Assembly (NCBI RefSeq): GCF_037126465.1
Contig: NC_088201.1
Coordinates: 20,196,550-20,260,549, forward strand
Length of the DNA stretch: 64,000 bases
DNA from: Ornithodoros turicata
Taxonomy: Eukaryota; Arthropoda; Arachnida; Ixodida; Argasidae
Reading direction: 5' to 3'
Part shown: positions 31,031 through 41,590 of the stretch, one piece after another
Layout: every line of letters begins with the position of its first letter
Numbering within the stretch: the first letter of the stretch is position 1
Translations under genes and position numbers: made by a program
The notes under the pieces: model-generated
Databases searched by the model: none
Told to the model about the DNA's origin: nothing
Seen by the model: only the letters and a program-made list of their open reading frames with translations

Positions 31031-32205
31031 TAGATAGTTTTAGTAGATCGTACACTATCGCCTTTGCTTACGTAAGGGATAGCGCTCATGGTTCTGCGCA
31101 CGCCCATAACAGGAAGAGAGCTTCGCGCACTGCGCACAGCCACCAACGCGTGTGTCTTTTACCAATCAATCAATCAACAACTTGCGTCACGTAGGTTGTT
31201 TGGACAATGCCACGGACACTCAATATATTGTTGGAAGGATGAGTAAGCCATTTTATTTTGGTTTACAAATCCAAATTCCAACACTATTCAATGATGTGCT
31301 TTGCTTCTTATTTTCCCCCTCGAATATGCAAAGTGAAACGCTTCGGCTAACAAAGCCTCAAAAATCAGAAGTCCTTCTGGTGGCGCGTTCCTCGAAAGCC
31401 GTAACGTTCGAGTCAATAATGGTGGTACCTGTTTAAGTGTGTCAAGTAAATCGAGCTAATTGTAAAGGCGACATCACAATTAAACGTAACACGCGAGCTC
31501 GTGGCCCGAGCAGATGCCAGCGCCGCCAAGCGTTGACGATGGGTTCGAGACATTGAGCGCAGGCACCAAACGTCTCGAACCCACTGGCGACGCTTGGCGG
31601 CGCTGGGGTCTCTTCGTGCTTACAGTCACTATATACGCCACACTATCCTTTACGTATGCAAAGGCGATAGCGTTGGTGGTTCTGCGCATGCGCAAAACTT
31701 AAAGAGAGCTTCGCGCAGTGCGCCGAAACACCACGCCATTCTTGACGGACGCAAAGGCGATAGCGTACGACCCACAAAAACTATATATTTTTAGTATATC
31801 GTACGCTATCGCCTTTGCGTACGCTAAGGAATAGCATTGGTGGTTCTGCGCACGCGCAATACATGAACAGAGCATTGCGCAGAATCACCACGCTATACAT
31901 TACGTAGGCAAAGGCGACCCAGCGTACGATATACTAAAACAAACTCACTAGCGTTGGTGGGTCTGCGCACTGCGCGAAGCTCTCTTTCTGTTATGGGCGT
32001 GCGCAGAACCATCAACATATCCCTTACGTATGCAAAGACGATAGCATCGTGCGCTATCGCCTATGCACATGTAAGGGACAGCGTTGGTGGTTCTGCGCAC
32101 GCGCAAAACATAGAGAGCTTCGCACAATGCGCGGAAACACAACGCTATCCCTTACGCACCCAAAGGCGATAGCCTATGATGCACTGAAACTCACTATTGT
32201 GCCAA
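31031..32205. repeat. Cluster of ~5 palindromic MITE copies (TACGCTATCGCCTTTGCGTA family)
   Basis: A ~140-bp palindromic element recurs at about 31040-31155, 31640-31772, 31790-31945, 31950-32050 and 32050-32200. The consensus runs TATCGTACGCTATCGCCTTT, GCGTACGTAAGGGATAGCGT, TGGTGGTTCTGCGCACGCGC, then GAGAGCTTCGCGCACTGCGC and back through the inverted outer arm. Copies are in head-to-tail and inverted arrangement with shared arms. This suggests serial insertion into the same element or template switching between hairpins. No open reading frame of interest. The terminal ATATCGTACGC / GCGTACGATATACTA ends are clear at 31797 and 31931. Confidence 0.85.
31517..31606. repeat. Inverted repeat, 35-bp arms and ~20-bp loop
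   Basis: CCAGCGCCGCCAAGCGTTGA and ATGGGTTCGAGAC at the left are mirrored by GTCTCGAACCCACTGGCGAC and GCTTGGCGGCGCTGG at the right. Three to four mismatches in the arms. Different sequence from the surrounding MITE cluster. Confidence 0.85.
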
Positions 32206-32474
32206 GGTCTGTCGGCGTTACATAGGATGCATATTTGAAATTGCACTAATTTTCTGGGGTGCGCGTTGTACATCGGAAAATATGGCAATGGTAACAAGAC
32301 GGCGCACGTCCCCTGTCATCTCAGTTCCAGGGGTGGTAACGGATATCATTCCGTGCAAGTGCTTCGTCTCTATAGCCATCTGAAAATACAAATTAGCCGA
32401 ACAAAGTCGTTCTTCCCAATCCGCCAGACCTGACCTTTTGTAATGTCTTCTTCTTTTTCTTTTTTTGGTTTCGT

Positions 32475-32562
32475 GTTAGCGCCGCGAAGCAACTGTGGCA
32501 GCGTACAGACGTGGACAGATGGAGAGAGGACAGCAGGAAGGAGTGGGGGACAGGGGGATAAT
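32475..32562 (-). repeat. SINE 3'-half fragment
   Basis: GCCGCGAAGCAACTGTGGCA, then CGTACAGACGTGGACAGATG, GAGAGAGGACAGCAGGAAGG and AGTGGGGGACAGGG. This is the minus-strand form of the 3' half of the SINE at 48748-49013. The tRNA-like head is missing. Confidence 0.85.
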
Positions 32563-33618
32563 GTCTTCTGAGAACAACGAATGAAGTTTCCTGCACCGTT
32601 GTGTTACTGCGCGTGTACCCGTGAACGACACTTTCTTGCGACATGCTGCGACAAAATAGGAAAGAGGAAAAAGAGTAATCAGTTACGTAACTTATATTAT
32701 TATCGGGGGTTTCGTGAAGTGTGGCAGAGCACACCTTTGACGTTGGTCTCCTAATATTTCATGAAACTCTGCTTAGAGGATTGTTCTGTTCCGCCTGCGA
32801 CTTTTATTTGCCGATTAAACCGCTGGCGTATGTTGCGTTGCTGTATGAGACACTGATGCACGCTGCTCCACAGGTATCTTTTCCGCAAAACACAAAGAGG
32901 AGGAAAGTAATTCCGCTATAACGAGCATCTGTAAAACAGCCCAAATATTTAACGCGTCATCAAAGCAGATTCGAAGGGGTATAACGATTATAAGGCAACA
33001 TTTTGGCAAGTAGGTGAAAAAGGCCAGAAAATAAATGAATCCTGTGAGACGGAAGCGTCGTCAGTGCTCTCATCACCATCATCATCAACTATGCTCTTGC
33101 TAACCTTGACATAGCTCTGGCCGGCGATTAGACACGTCTGGCATGTTCCCTCGCGCCTTATTCTAATTGTTTTGTGCTTGCTTCCACGTACATCATGCCC
33201 CGTGACTAAGCGCCGTTCGAGAAGCTGCTTTCTGTCGAGGCTGCTCAAAGTGATGACCTCTGCCTGCTGTCATTTTCTAACGTGCGCCAACGGCATCCTC
33301 CGTACCTCTTCGGTTTCGGCGCGTATGGCATACACGATTAGCTGACCGGCGTTGGGGCTTGCAACAAGTGGGACGGCGCAGTAAAGTAAAAGAAAGAAAA
33401 GAAGACAACATTGCGTTTTGCCTTTCGGACCTCGCGAAGCGTAATGCACCACTCTATTTAGCTTCCGGGTTCGCAAACTATTCGGACAGCTGGCGGCACG
33501 GAAATCTGACTCTGATCAGAAACTTGCCCGTCGAATACAGTAAATCAGAGATTCCTATCTCTCGCACATTCAGGACGTCCATTTATTGTGAGCTCGTTTC
33601 CGATGCTACAATGTCTTC
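32563..33618. other. No gene recognised
   Basis: Short open frames only. A CATCACCATCATCATCA run lies near 33070. Confidence 0.4.
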
Positions 33619-33840
33619 CACTCTAAAGACAGAACTTCACCACATAGCACGCTGTGCGCCAACCACTGCCACGACTGATAGGGTTATCGTTTCTGATTCG
33701 GCTAAAGAGGGGGTACGCCATTTTGTGTCAGTTTGGATATTTGATATTTGGTCCAAAACGGCGTACGCCCACCTCTCCCTTCGAATCAGAAGCGGCAGCC
33801 CTGTTTATTCCTATCAGCCCTATCCTTCGCACGTAGACGC
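33619..33840. mobile_element. MITE, CACTCTAAA...AGAACTTCACC family
   Basis: Begins CACTCTAAAGACAGAACTTC, then ACATAGCACGCTGTGCGCCA, and contains a strong internal palindrome (33691-33725 pairing with 33757-33791, TTCTGATTCG outward). The same start and TTCTGATTCG block recur in the MITE at 44619. The right end is poorly defined. A 196-residue open frame across the element is a by-product. Confidence 0.65.
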
Positions 33841-33993
33841 ACACAGTCAGCCGACCGCCGAAGACGATTTTGAAGCACCGTCTCTCTGTAGCTACCAATG
33901 GCTTCCCATGCGGCTGATAGTGGCTCGTCCCCATAGCTGCGGCCTCTGAAAGCATTGTCGTGATCGGCGAACTCTTAATTGCTACGTCACGTC

Positions 33994-34110
33994 GCTCCCT
34001 CTGTCCCCCACTTCTTCATGCTGTCCTCTCTCCATTTTTCCACGTCTGTACGCCGCTCATAGTCACAGTTGCTTCGCGGCGCTAACTCAGAATTACAAAA
34101 AAAAAAAAAA
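33994..34110 (+). repeat. SINE 3'-half fragment with poly-A
   Basis: CTCCCTCTGTCCCCCACTTC, then CTGTCCTCTCTCCATTTTTC, CACGTCTGTACGCCGCTCAT and CAGTTGCTTCGCGGCGCTAA, followed by a 14-A run at 34097. Plus-strand copy of the same SINE, 5'-truncated. Confidence 0.85.
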
Positions 34111-34579
34111 TCGAGCGATCACAGGCTTTTTCTTAGGTGGTGTTGACTGTGCCCAGCGAGACCTCGTAATTGCAGTTTTCAGCGACAACACTTTAGATGA
34201 TGAATGGGGTTGTATTTTTCAACTCGGTGTTCCATTCATGTCACCCGGACAAAACGCGTCTGTTTTCGTTGCTCCGATTCTCAGCCGCTGTAGTCTGTAG
34301 GGTTGCGTCTGCGCTACTGTCTCTGCACGCATGCTTCGTACGGAGGTGGCAGATGATAACTGCTCCACCGGAAGCGCACACACCGTACTTCCGTCGGAAG
34401 GGTTAGCGTCGCGCAAACCGAGCAATGCGCAGTCCATGTAGTATAGTCTGTATAGACGACCCTACGTCATTGATTACGTAACGCTCCGCGCGAGGCATGC
34501 TGATGGACACTATCAGCTTCCTCCGCCTATCAACCGACGTGTTTTTCCCGCTTCTTGCCAACCAGAGCAAAATATAACC
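34111..34579. other. No gene recognised
   Basis: No motif. It lies between a SINE tail and a LINE relic. Confidence 0.4.
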
Positions 34580-35428
34580 TGGAACCGGTCCTCTCCGGGC
34601 GCCACATGCTTGTCAACAGAAAGTCGTCTATAGAGGTCCATGAGGCCTACATATGCTGGATCGCATGCATTGCATTGCGCAAAGACATGCATAAATGTCG
34701 CATGTATATTGGTGGAAGCTCACTGGACCAGGTGACCCCCCCCCCCCCTCCATATATATCACAAGTTTCTCGGTGTAAGTCTATCATGGAATTTGACGTG
34801 GAAGCGCCGCATTCTTGAAAAGACAGTCCAACATTGGGTCACCGTCATTCGTCACTTCGCAGGTATGAGATTGGGACGAGACGAGAAGGATCTGCTCATG
34901 CTGCACAATGTCCTGGTTCGTGGCTCAGTAATGTACAGGCCTCCCGTCTTCCCCAGACACTGGTACAAAGGATTCCAGGCGTGCTCGCGCGAAGCCTTTG
35001 GGTATTTCTCGGGCTCCCACGAGGCGCTCAAACCCGCCTATAGTAGTTGCTGAGGTCAGGGACGTCCCCACTGAGGATCTCCGTACTCGGAAACTGCACG
35101 CCACTATCTGCGTGTACGTGCCCATCATAAACGTTACCCCCTGATTCGCAAGCTTCACGCTATAGATGGAACGCGACGGTTTACGCTTCGCTAACACCAT
35201 TCACACCTCATATTCCCCAATTCATAGTCGACTCAACGGCACCAGCAGTGCCTTCATGGACGTTGTCATCGCCGCTTGTCACTATATATATGTCTCCCTA
35301 CCCGGCCTCAAGAACAACAAAAAGGGCTATCCTGATGTTAACCTTAGGCAACTGACCTTTGACTTCATCGGAGCTCAATACTGCAATGGTACCGCTGTTT
35401 ACACGGATGGATCGTCTACCAGGGACAT
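34580..35428 (+). pseudogene. LINE ORF2 relic, 5' portion (post-RT to RNase H start)
   Basis: Sequence around 34610-34720 resembles the segment upstream of the RT thumb (ending in MYIGGSS). At about 34770 a frame reading FLGVSL then FDVEAP/NLTWKRRI gives the F-L-G-V landmark that follows the RT palm in these LINEs. Next come LLMLHNVLVRGSVMY and ARSLWVFLGLPRGAQ, the latter being the Leu-Gly-Leu-Pro-Arg landmark. At 35390 the frame reads GTAVYTDGSSTRD, the first RNase H strand with its catalytic Asp, and is then broken by an insertion at 35429. A C-tract at 34737-34748 lies inside the coding part. Several frameshifts. Confidence 0.72.
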
Positions 35429-35826
35429 CACTGTAAACTTTTTCACACCTTTAAAGGTGTGCGCTATGAACATTCAACCTGGTTGCGTAACATTGCATCT
35501 CCAGGATGATATTTTACAAAATTTGGAAAGCATTACTAAAGATCAAGTGTCAGTGCAAATCTTGCTTTCATTATGTCTTGGATATCGTAGGTACGAGCTA
35601 ATGCATATATGCATCGCTATCGATAATCGAGCACGCGCAAGTGTCTACAATACTGTTGAACAATGTTGACATGTTGCAAGACTAAATTTTTGGAGGGCAG
35701 ACAACACTCGAGTAAAGAAAATTTGTGCGAAACCGTGCTCCATTATGATGTTACCAAAATTACACCTAAAAAGGCGTGCGCCATGCACGTTGTTACACCT
35801 TTAAAGGTGTGAAAAGATTTAGAGTG
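35429..35826. mobile_element. MITE with CACTSTAAA / ACACCTTTAAAGGTGT ends, 398 bp
   Basis: Left CACTGTAAACTTTTTCACAC then CTTTAAAGGTGTG, and right ACACCTTTAAAGGTGTGAAA then AGATTTAGAGTG, form ~30-bp terminal inverted repeats with few mismatches. Each TIR itself contains the palindrome ACACCTTTAAAGGTGT. It interrupts the RNase H of a LINE relic. Target duplication not evident. Confidence 0.7.
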
Positions 35827-35844
35827 CACTTCATCTTCTGCCCA

Positions 35845-37192
35845 AGGGAAGGGTAACGGACGTATTTTCGTTACAGTTTTCATTTCCGTTACTGCTGCAT
35901 TTTTGGTTCCGTTATCCGTTTCTGATACCAGCCTTTCAATTTCATTTCCGTTACCGTTGAGATCATTGTTATGTTCGATATCTAATATTGCGCTTCCTTT
36001 CCATGCTCTCGTCTAGTGCTTAGCAGGAACGGTAACGGTAATGGTAACGGAAACAGAAACGGTATATTACCGAAATTGGAGATGGTAACGGAAACGGAAA
36101 CGCATACCACTGCCCTCCATTACCGGAAACAGACACGGAATCGAAAATTATCATCCGGTATTGAATTCGTGTAATGGCTATTACTGTTGCTCGATGACAT
36201 TTTAGTGACTTGGTATTTTATTGTCTCCATTCCCTGTAATGCTCTAAATACTACACGACAGCATGGAAACAAAGCGCAATATTCGATATCGAGGGTGCAT
36301 CACTCGCTTACGTCCTCGTGACATTACCTACCTATACATGACATCAAGATGTGAGACTTACAAAACATAGACTCCACGCATTCTACTCCACCATAGCATG
36401 AGCATGACAGCATATAATTTTTATTGTTTTTTTTTTTTTTTACTTTCTTCATTTCACCATGGCTATGGCAGTATTGTGAACTACTCAGAGCGTCTGCCTA
36501 TGAATGCACGTTGGATGAAGGTTACGCCCATCTTGGGTTACTGTTCTGAGAGTGACTGAAGACAGAAGACTGACTGAAGACATTTTCCTGCAGTTCTTTA
36601 AAAATCTTGCAAGATATGCGCATCCCAACGACGTAAAATTACTTGTGTAGTGTGTACGCGTGACACCGGAGCAACACTTGGACAAGACAGGGTGCTGACA
36701 GAGCCGGACGGGCTGTCTTCCCGTGGCTCTATAACAACCGTTCCATTACCGGAAACAGTAACGGAAACGTAACGGAAACGAAATTAAAAGCTGCTATCAG
36801 AAACAAATAATGGAAACAAAAAATATAGCAGTAACGAAAATGGAAACGATAACGAAAATACGTCCGTTGTCCTTCCCCGGTGCTGTTACAGGGAATGGAG
36901 TCATCAAAAATAAAATGAAAAGTCACTCAAATATCATCGCACAACAGGGGGGTGGGGGATATGCTTATTGAGAAAAAAAGCAAGGAAAGGTTAGTCAGGC
37001 AAAGGCCGACTTGAACAGGACACAACAGGAATAGCTATTATCCGAATTCAATACCGTACGATAATTTTCGTTTTCGTTTCTGTTTCCGGTAATGGAGGAC
37101 CGTGGTATGCGTTTCCGTTTCCGTTATTGTTACCATCTCCAATTTCGGAAATATACCGTTTCTGTTTCCGTTACCATTACCGTTACCTTCCC
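35845..37192. repeat. Interlocked long inverted repeats (A-B-A'-B')
   Basis: A (35845-35990, starting AGGGAAGGGTAACGGACGTA) is inverted at A' (36738-36890). B (36030-36175, GGTAACGGTAATGGTAACGG onward through ATATTACCGAAATTGGAGAT) is inverted, nearly perfectly, at B' (37035-37192). All four are rich in GTAACGGAAACGG words. The outer ends of A and B' both read AAGGRTAACGG, so the whole may be one 1.35-kb element. The order A-B-A'-B' cannot be a simple nested hairpin. Between B and A' lies about 560 bp of unassigned DNA with a T-tract at 36427-36440. Confidence 0.75.
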
Positions 37193-37194
37193 CT

Positions 37195-37600
37195 GCTTCA
37201 GCCAGTCATTCCGTCAGGGTCTGTTACACGCTGTCTCAACGCAACTCATCGACATCCGCTGAGCTTTGTGCTATCCTGTTATTCTTGGCATATGCGGCAG
37301 GCTGTGAACCGCGGCAATGGGTAATTCATACCGACTCCAAAGTAACTCTCCTGTGCATTAAAAACATGGGCATCCGCGGTTCGCTATCCTGAGTGGCGAT
37401 AGATATCCTGTGCGCCCTGAAGTCTCTACAAGAACGCTCTCACTCCGTTGCCTTTCAGTGGATTCCAGGTAGAATGGTTCCAGGTGTGCGCCGCCGCCGG
37501 AGGTCAGGACCTCGCTGTCGCCGCTGGGCCAAAACTGTCGGCGCGCCGCTGACGCCGATGTTGAAAAATCGGCGCGGCTGCATAATGTGCCCATTTTGAT
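37195..37600 (+). pseudogene. LINE ORF2 relic, RNase H remainder
   Basis: Resumes with SQRNSSTSAELCAILLFL (the RNase H helix with its Glu), QWVIHTDSKVTLLCI (third catalytic Asp) and HSVAFQWIPGR, where intact elements have WIPGH. A TGA after IRGSLS and a GC-rich terminal segment mark decay. The piece starts about 15-20 residues after the point where the 34580-35428 copy was broken, on the same strand, so both are most simply halves of one element. Confidence 0.75.
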
Positions 37601-38345
37601 CGGTTTTCCATGAAAAGGCTATCCTATACCTGACCTTTTTTTTTTTTCTTCTTGTATCTTAGGATGCGTGTCACAGGCTTCAGTTGTTGCGTTTTTAGGA
37701 GTAGAGATTTCATCACTGATATGCTGTTTATGCTTATCACGGTTTCGTTTCACAGTCGAACCTGGAGGAACAACTCCTAGGAAACTTTTCTTTCAATTGC
37801 TGCAGGTTGCTTGCCTAAATCGTTACTGAACAAAAAAAAGAAAAAGAAGGCTAGCGGAACATTTAAGCGCGCAAGCTTGTCCGTTCCACGTAGCGTAACG
37901 TGTCTGTTCCACGTAACATAGTTGAGGTAACTAACCCTGATTCATTCCGCAAAGCAGTCTCTGAGCTCCTGTTGTTGTTATAACATTGTTTGTTATTGTA
38001 TTATTATTTCACACTATTTTTATATGAGTAGTTTTGTGTATCCTTTTGCCTCACTCCCCTCAGTAATGCGCTTGCGATTGAGGGTAATAAAATGAAATGA
38101 AATGAAATGAAAATAGATGCCGTTTTTGCAGTTGATTTATATGGCCAGGTGAATATTCTGTCGAAGAAAGTATGCAAGTACAAGATCACCAATTACCTAA
38201 AATGCATTCATTAATTCTTTAATTAGGGGATTTCGCGCAAAAGCGAGATAGCAGAACGGAAGATTTTCCTCGTTGAAAACCATGTGTTGAAATATATATC
38301 GCTTAATGTCGCTATGCAAATGAGTCGAAACGAGAAGTACGCACT
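37601..38345. other. No gene; LINE-like 3' tail at 38040-38115
   Basis: AGGGTAATAAAATGAAATGA followed by AATGAAATGAAAAT ends a segment that looks like a LINE 3' untranslated tail in plus orientation. It may belong to the RNase H relic upstream. Otherwise nothing seen. Confidence 0.45.
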
Positions 38346-38356
38346 TTCCGAGCGCA

Positions 38357-38409
38357 ACAACAACAACAAATAAGTAATGATGATGTAGTGGGATATTTCG
38401 CCGCTGAGG
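38357..38409 (-). mobile_element. 53-bp retroposon with (TTG)n tail
   Basis: Flanked by TTCCGAGCGCA (38346-38356) and TTCCGAGAGCA (38410-38420), an 11-bp duplication with one mismatch. On the minus strand: CAGCGGCGAAATATCCCACT, then CATCATCATT and a (TTG)n tail. Same family and same length as the 29207 copy. Confidence 0.8.
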
Positions 38410-38420
38410 TTCCGAGAGCA

Positions 38421-38943
38421 GAAATGACGCGTCTGGCCTACACCAATCAGCTGCGCCATCGCTCCAAAGCACGTGGTCCTTTCACGTGCATTGTCTGTCG
38501 CTCTTTCTGCGCTCGAAAAGTGCGTTTTGTGTGTGCCGGCGACAAGCACCCTGTCAGAGAGGGAGTTTTCAGTCGTGGGACTTACGTATAATGCGCACGA
38601 AGTGTGCCAGACTCCACCCACTCACTCTGGACAAGCTTATATTTATTCATGATAACTACAGCCTCTGCAAAAATGCTATTCAATGACGTTGTCGTGGCGC
38701 TTTATGTCCTATCGTTTTCTTACGTTTTCATATTCACTATAGCTTCTCAAAAAGAGACACTGGATCAATGGACAGAGCTTTGACGCGTCGTCGTCCTGTG
38801 AACGTTCGGCACTTGCTATAACTGTTACGTGCGGTTACCATTAAAGGGATGACTCATTGTTCTGATTGTCTAGCCATGTTGTTTTCTCCAACGAAACCGG
38901 CCCATAACAGGCTTGTTGGAGTTCTTGGACGACAACCTTCTAG
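38421..38943. other. No gene recognised
   Basis: No coding or RNA signature. Confidence 0.45.
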
Positions 38944-38986
38944 AAGTGAGTAAGGTTGAGTTTGATTCAAACTCACTTACTCACTT
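38944..38986. repeat. Small hairpin, ~20-bp arms
   Basis: AAGTGAGTAAGGTTGAGTTT is answered by AAACTCACTTACTCACTT with a loop of a few bases and a 2-bp indel. Confidence 0.8.
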
Positions 38987-39242
38987 GAAGGGCTTCACCT
39001 CTCATATATTCCTTATTAGTACTAATTAGTACTTTTGGGTTTCGGTTTCCATTTTTTTCGACTTCTTTGTTTTGAGTGCGAATAAACGCAACGAGAGCTT
39101 GCGCAGTTTTTTTGTTTGTTTTGTTTTGTTTTCACTTCTGGTGCGCACTCGCTGGATTTGGAAGCACGGAGCATTAGCTATTCAGCGCGGTTATGGGCCC
39201 TGGTCACGTATAGGACTCCTGTGCACCTACCGAGGATCAGCA

Positions 39243-39910
39243 TGGCGTCAGAAGGGACTTCGACATTCCCACACAGCTATGTGGAGAAGCTGGACGGAAA
39301 GAATTATCCAGTCTGGAGGTTTCAAATGATGACGTACCTGAAAACGAAAGCTTTATGGACCGTGATCGACCACAGAACGCCCAAGTGATGCGGCATGCAG
39401 AGACAGATGGGACAAACCGGACTTGGAGGCCCTGAACGCCTTTGTTCCGAATCTTTGAACTCAGACTGGGCTTGCGTCATCGACTAAATGGCACCAAATG
39501 GGACAAAGTTGAAAATGCATCACAATATATGAATCTTGAAGCAATTTCGGAAGAAATACGGTCCTTAAGGGATACACTTGGGGATTCTGAAATAGCCTCG
39601 ATTGCGCTCCAAGGGTTACCCCCAAGTTTTCATGGCGTAGCGAGAAGTTTCGACGTTTGCTCCGTGGGAGGCATCACACTGGAACGAGTCAAATATGCAG
39701 TTCTTCCGGAAGAATTGCGACAGAGCGCAGCTGCTCCTGCGAAGCATCAGCGTGTGCAGGTAGAAGGCCCACCGTTCGTTGCTATAATTGCGGCAAAATA
39801 GGCCCTACGGCACGAGATTGTCACACGAAGAAGGATAGTAAGTGTGCTAAAGAGATGCTGGAACCAGGCCTCACCCGGATACGGCACGTCTACAAACCAG
39901 TAGACCACGC
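39243..39910 (+). pseudogene. copia gag relic with zinc knuckle
   Basis: The N-terminus after MASEGTSTF reads VEKLDGKNYPVWRFQMMTYL, the conserved start of copia gag (UBN2/DUF4219 type), up to a stop at 39385-39387. Other frames carry the middle of gag (LRDTLGDSEIASIALQGLPP at 39574-39630, with LGLPPSF-like spacing). At about 39770 VRCYNCGKIGPTARDC forms a Cx2Cx4-x-Cx4-style knuckle in which the usual His is replaced by Pro/Thr context, so metal binding would be impaired. At least three frameshifts or stops. Gag would form the particle and package RNA. Confidence 0.8.
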
Positions 39911-40392
39911 GTGAGGATCGCGAAGTACGGGAATACTACACACCCAGATGAAGATTCTGAAGAGGAGTTCGCCCTCAGAGCAACAACGACCGCTCCTCGC
40001 GGTAAGCGGACCATCTGGACATGGTCAATTGACTCAGGGGTTAGTAATTACATGACGGGACAGGAGGATCTTTTGAGCAACTTCGTAGAGAACGAGCCCA
40101 AGAAGGTTGTCTTTGCCGACGGGAATGGAATTGACACATGCGGCACCGGAAATGCGAGCTTTAAAGTTCAGACACGAGACACACATTCATCGCGGAAGAT
40201 GTCCTCTATGTGCAAGGGATGGCGGATAATTTTCTCTCTGTGTCAAAACTGACGGATAGTGGAGTCGAACTGACGTTTACCGGGGACACCTGCGTTGCAT
40301 ACAAGAATAACATTTTTGTTTTTGTTTTTTCTGGCACGAAAGAGGGCGGCATCTATACAGGTTGCAGGCCGATACGGCCATCGCAAATGTGA
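39911..40392 (+). pseudogene. copia protease and pre-integrase relic
   Basis: IWTWSIDSGVSNYMTG contains the aspartic protease D-S-G active site in its copia context. The next strands (VVFADGNGIDTCGTGNASF) match the flap region. From 40210 a second frame encodes MADNFLSVSKLTDSGVELTF, the conserved end of the protease/pre-integrase segment. A frameshift near 40200 separates them. Confidence 0.82.
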
Positions 40393-41110
40393 ATATCGCA
40401 CAGTCGGCGAGTACCGATTCTCTATTGTGGCACCGGACGTATGTGCCACCTGAATTTCGACACCCTAGTTCGGATGAGCAACGAAGAGCTGGTTCGCCCT
40501 ATATTCACCAGCCCAAAATGGCGTCGCCGAACGTATGAATCGCACCCTGCTTGACACTGCGAGGTCTCTACTCATCGAATCAGGTCTTCCTCTACCCTTT
40601 TGGGCTGAGGCGGTTAATACTGCCGCTTTTGTCAGAAATCGTCCACGCAAGAAGTTACTCCACTGGAGAGTACCCGAGGAACTCTACACAAGACGACCCC
40701 AATCAGTCTCGTATTTCAGAGTATTTGAATGTATCGTCTACGTGTCGGTCTTGTCACCGCACCGAACCAAGGTAGACAGACGGAGCAAGCCCGTAATATT
40801 CGTAGGATATTGCGAAGACCGCAAAGGGTACAGATTCTACGACCCTGACCAATTGAAAGTCATTATCAGTCGAGACTCTACCTTTATAGGGCTCAAGCGA
40901 GGGTCAGCATTACTTGATACAGAGAAATTCCCAGATGTAACTAGGGAAACACTCCAGTATTGCAATATATACCGTTCTCAGATGTCACAGAGGGGATGGA
41001 AACGGAAAACACTACTTGAGAGTCACACGACCGGGCCTTTTTTGACATGGAACAGATTCCCGCTGAACCTGGACCCGGACAGGAAGTTCAAGTACCCGAT
41101 AACTCGTTAA
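40393..41110 (+). pseudogene. copia integrase C-terminal relic
   Basis: The zinc-binding H-H-C-C and the two Asp residues of the core are missing or scrambled between 40400 and 40500. The frame at about 40508-41107 carries SPAQNGVAERMNRTLL, the copia integrase signature with its catalytic Glu in VAERMN, then ARSLLIESGLPLPFWAEAVN, the GYCEDRKGYRFYDP chromodomain-like segment and a shift into unrelated sequence. It would join element DNA to the genome. Here it lacks most of the active site. Confidence 0.83.
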
Positions 41111-41330
41111 GTGAGATCGGTGGATCCAATTATATCAAGTCACGAAGATTCTGACCCCGGAGATGAACAACGGCGGGTACCTCGCAGGTCGTCGAGAGTA
41201 TACGCCGAGCTCCGGATCGGTTACAAATTGATTCGTCCAAGAAAAGTTACTGCAATTAAGTAAACCTCCAACTGACAGAGCAACTGAAAGAGCCGCGCTC
41301 CTACGAGGAGATGGTGGCGTCACAACTCCT

Positions 41331-41582
41331 TTAGGGGCGTAAGTAGCTTCTCCCTTAGAACACCCTATTTGGGTGTAAAATTTATACCCTCCAAATGGCG
41401 TTCCACTTTACTCCATTCTCAAGTAACTATGACACCAGCTACAGGTGTCACGCTGATACCATTAAACGGGTTCATGCCACCAGAACTTCTGCAGATGCTC
41501 TAGAATCTTTCATGGTGTTCCGTGTGTTTTCTTTTTCTTTTTCTTTTTTTTTGTGTGTGTGTGCATATGCACAAATGAGCAG
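41331..41582. other. No gene; T-rich tract
   Basis: Contains TTTCTTTTTC runs at 41528-41550 and a GTGTGTGTGTGCATATGCAC stretch. Borders the giant palindrome. Confidence 0.45.
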
Positions 41583-41590
41583 CTCCATCC

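Larger units (their letters stand above)
39240..41330 (+). mobile_element. Degraded Ty1/copia retrotransposon, gag to integrase
   Basis: Gag, zinc knuckle, protease and integrase remnants occur in copia order on the plus strand, and the sequence decays at what should be the start of the RT. No RT, RNase H or LTR is visible on either side. An EPRSYEEM-like phrase at about 41289-41315 (EEMVAS) is the landmark just before the copia RT, so the copy is truncated there. Coding pieces are listed separately. Confidence 0.85.

Noticed and set aside
33359..33949. 196-residue open frame
   Set aside because: It runs across the MITE at 33619 and its internal palindrome, and the palindrome gives mirrored peptides in both directions. 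No domain.
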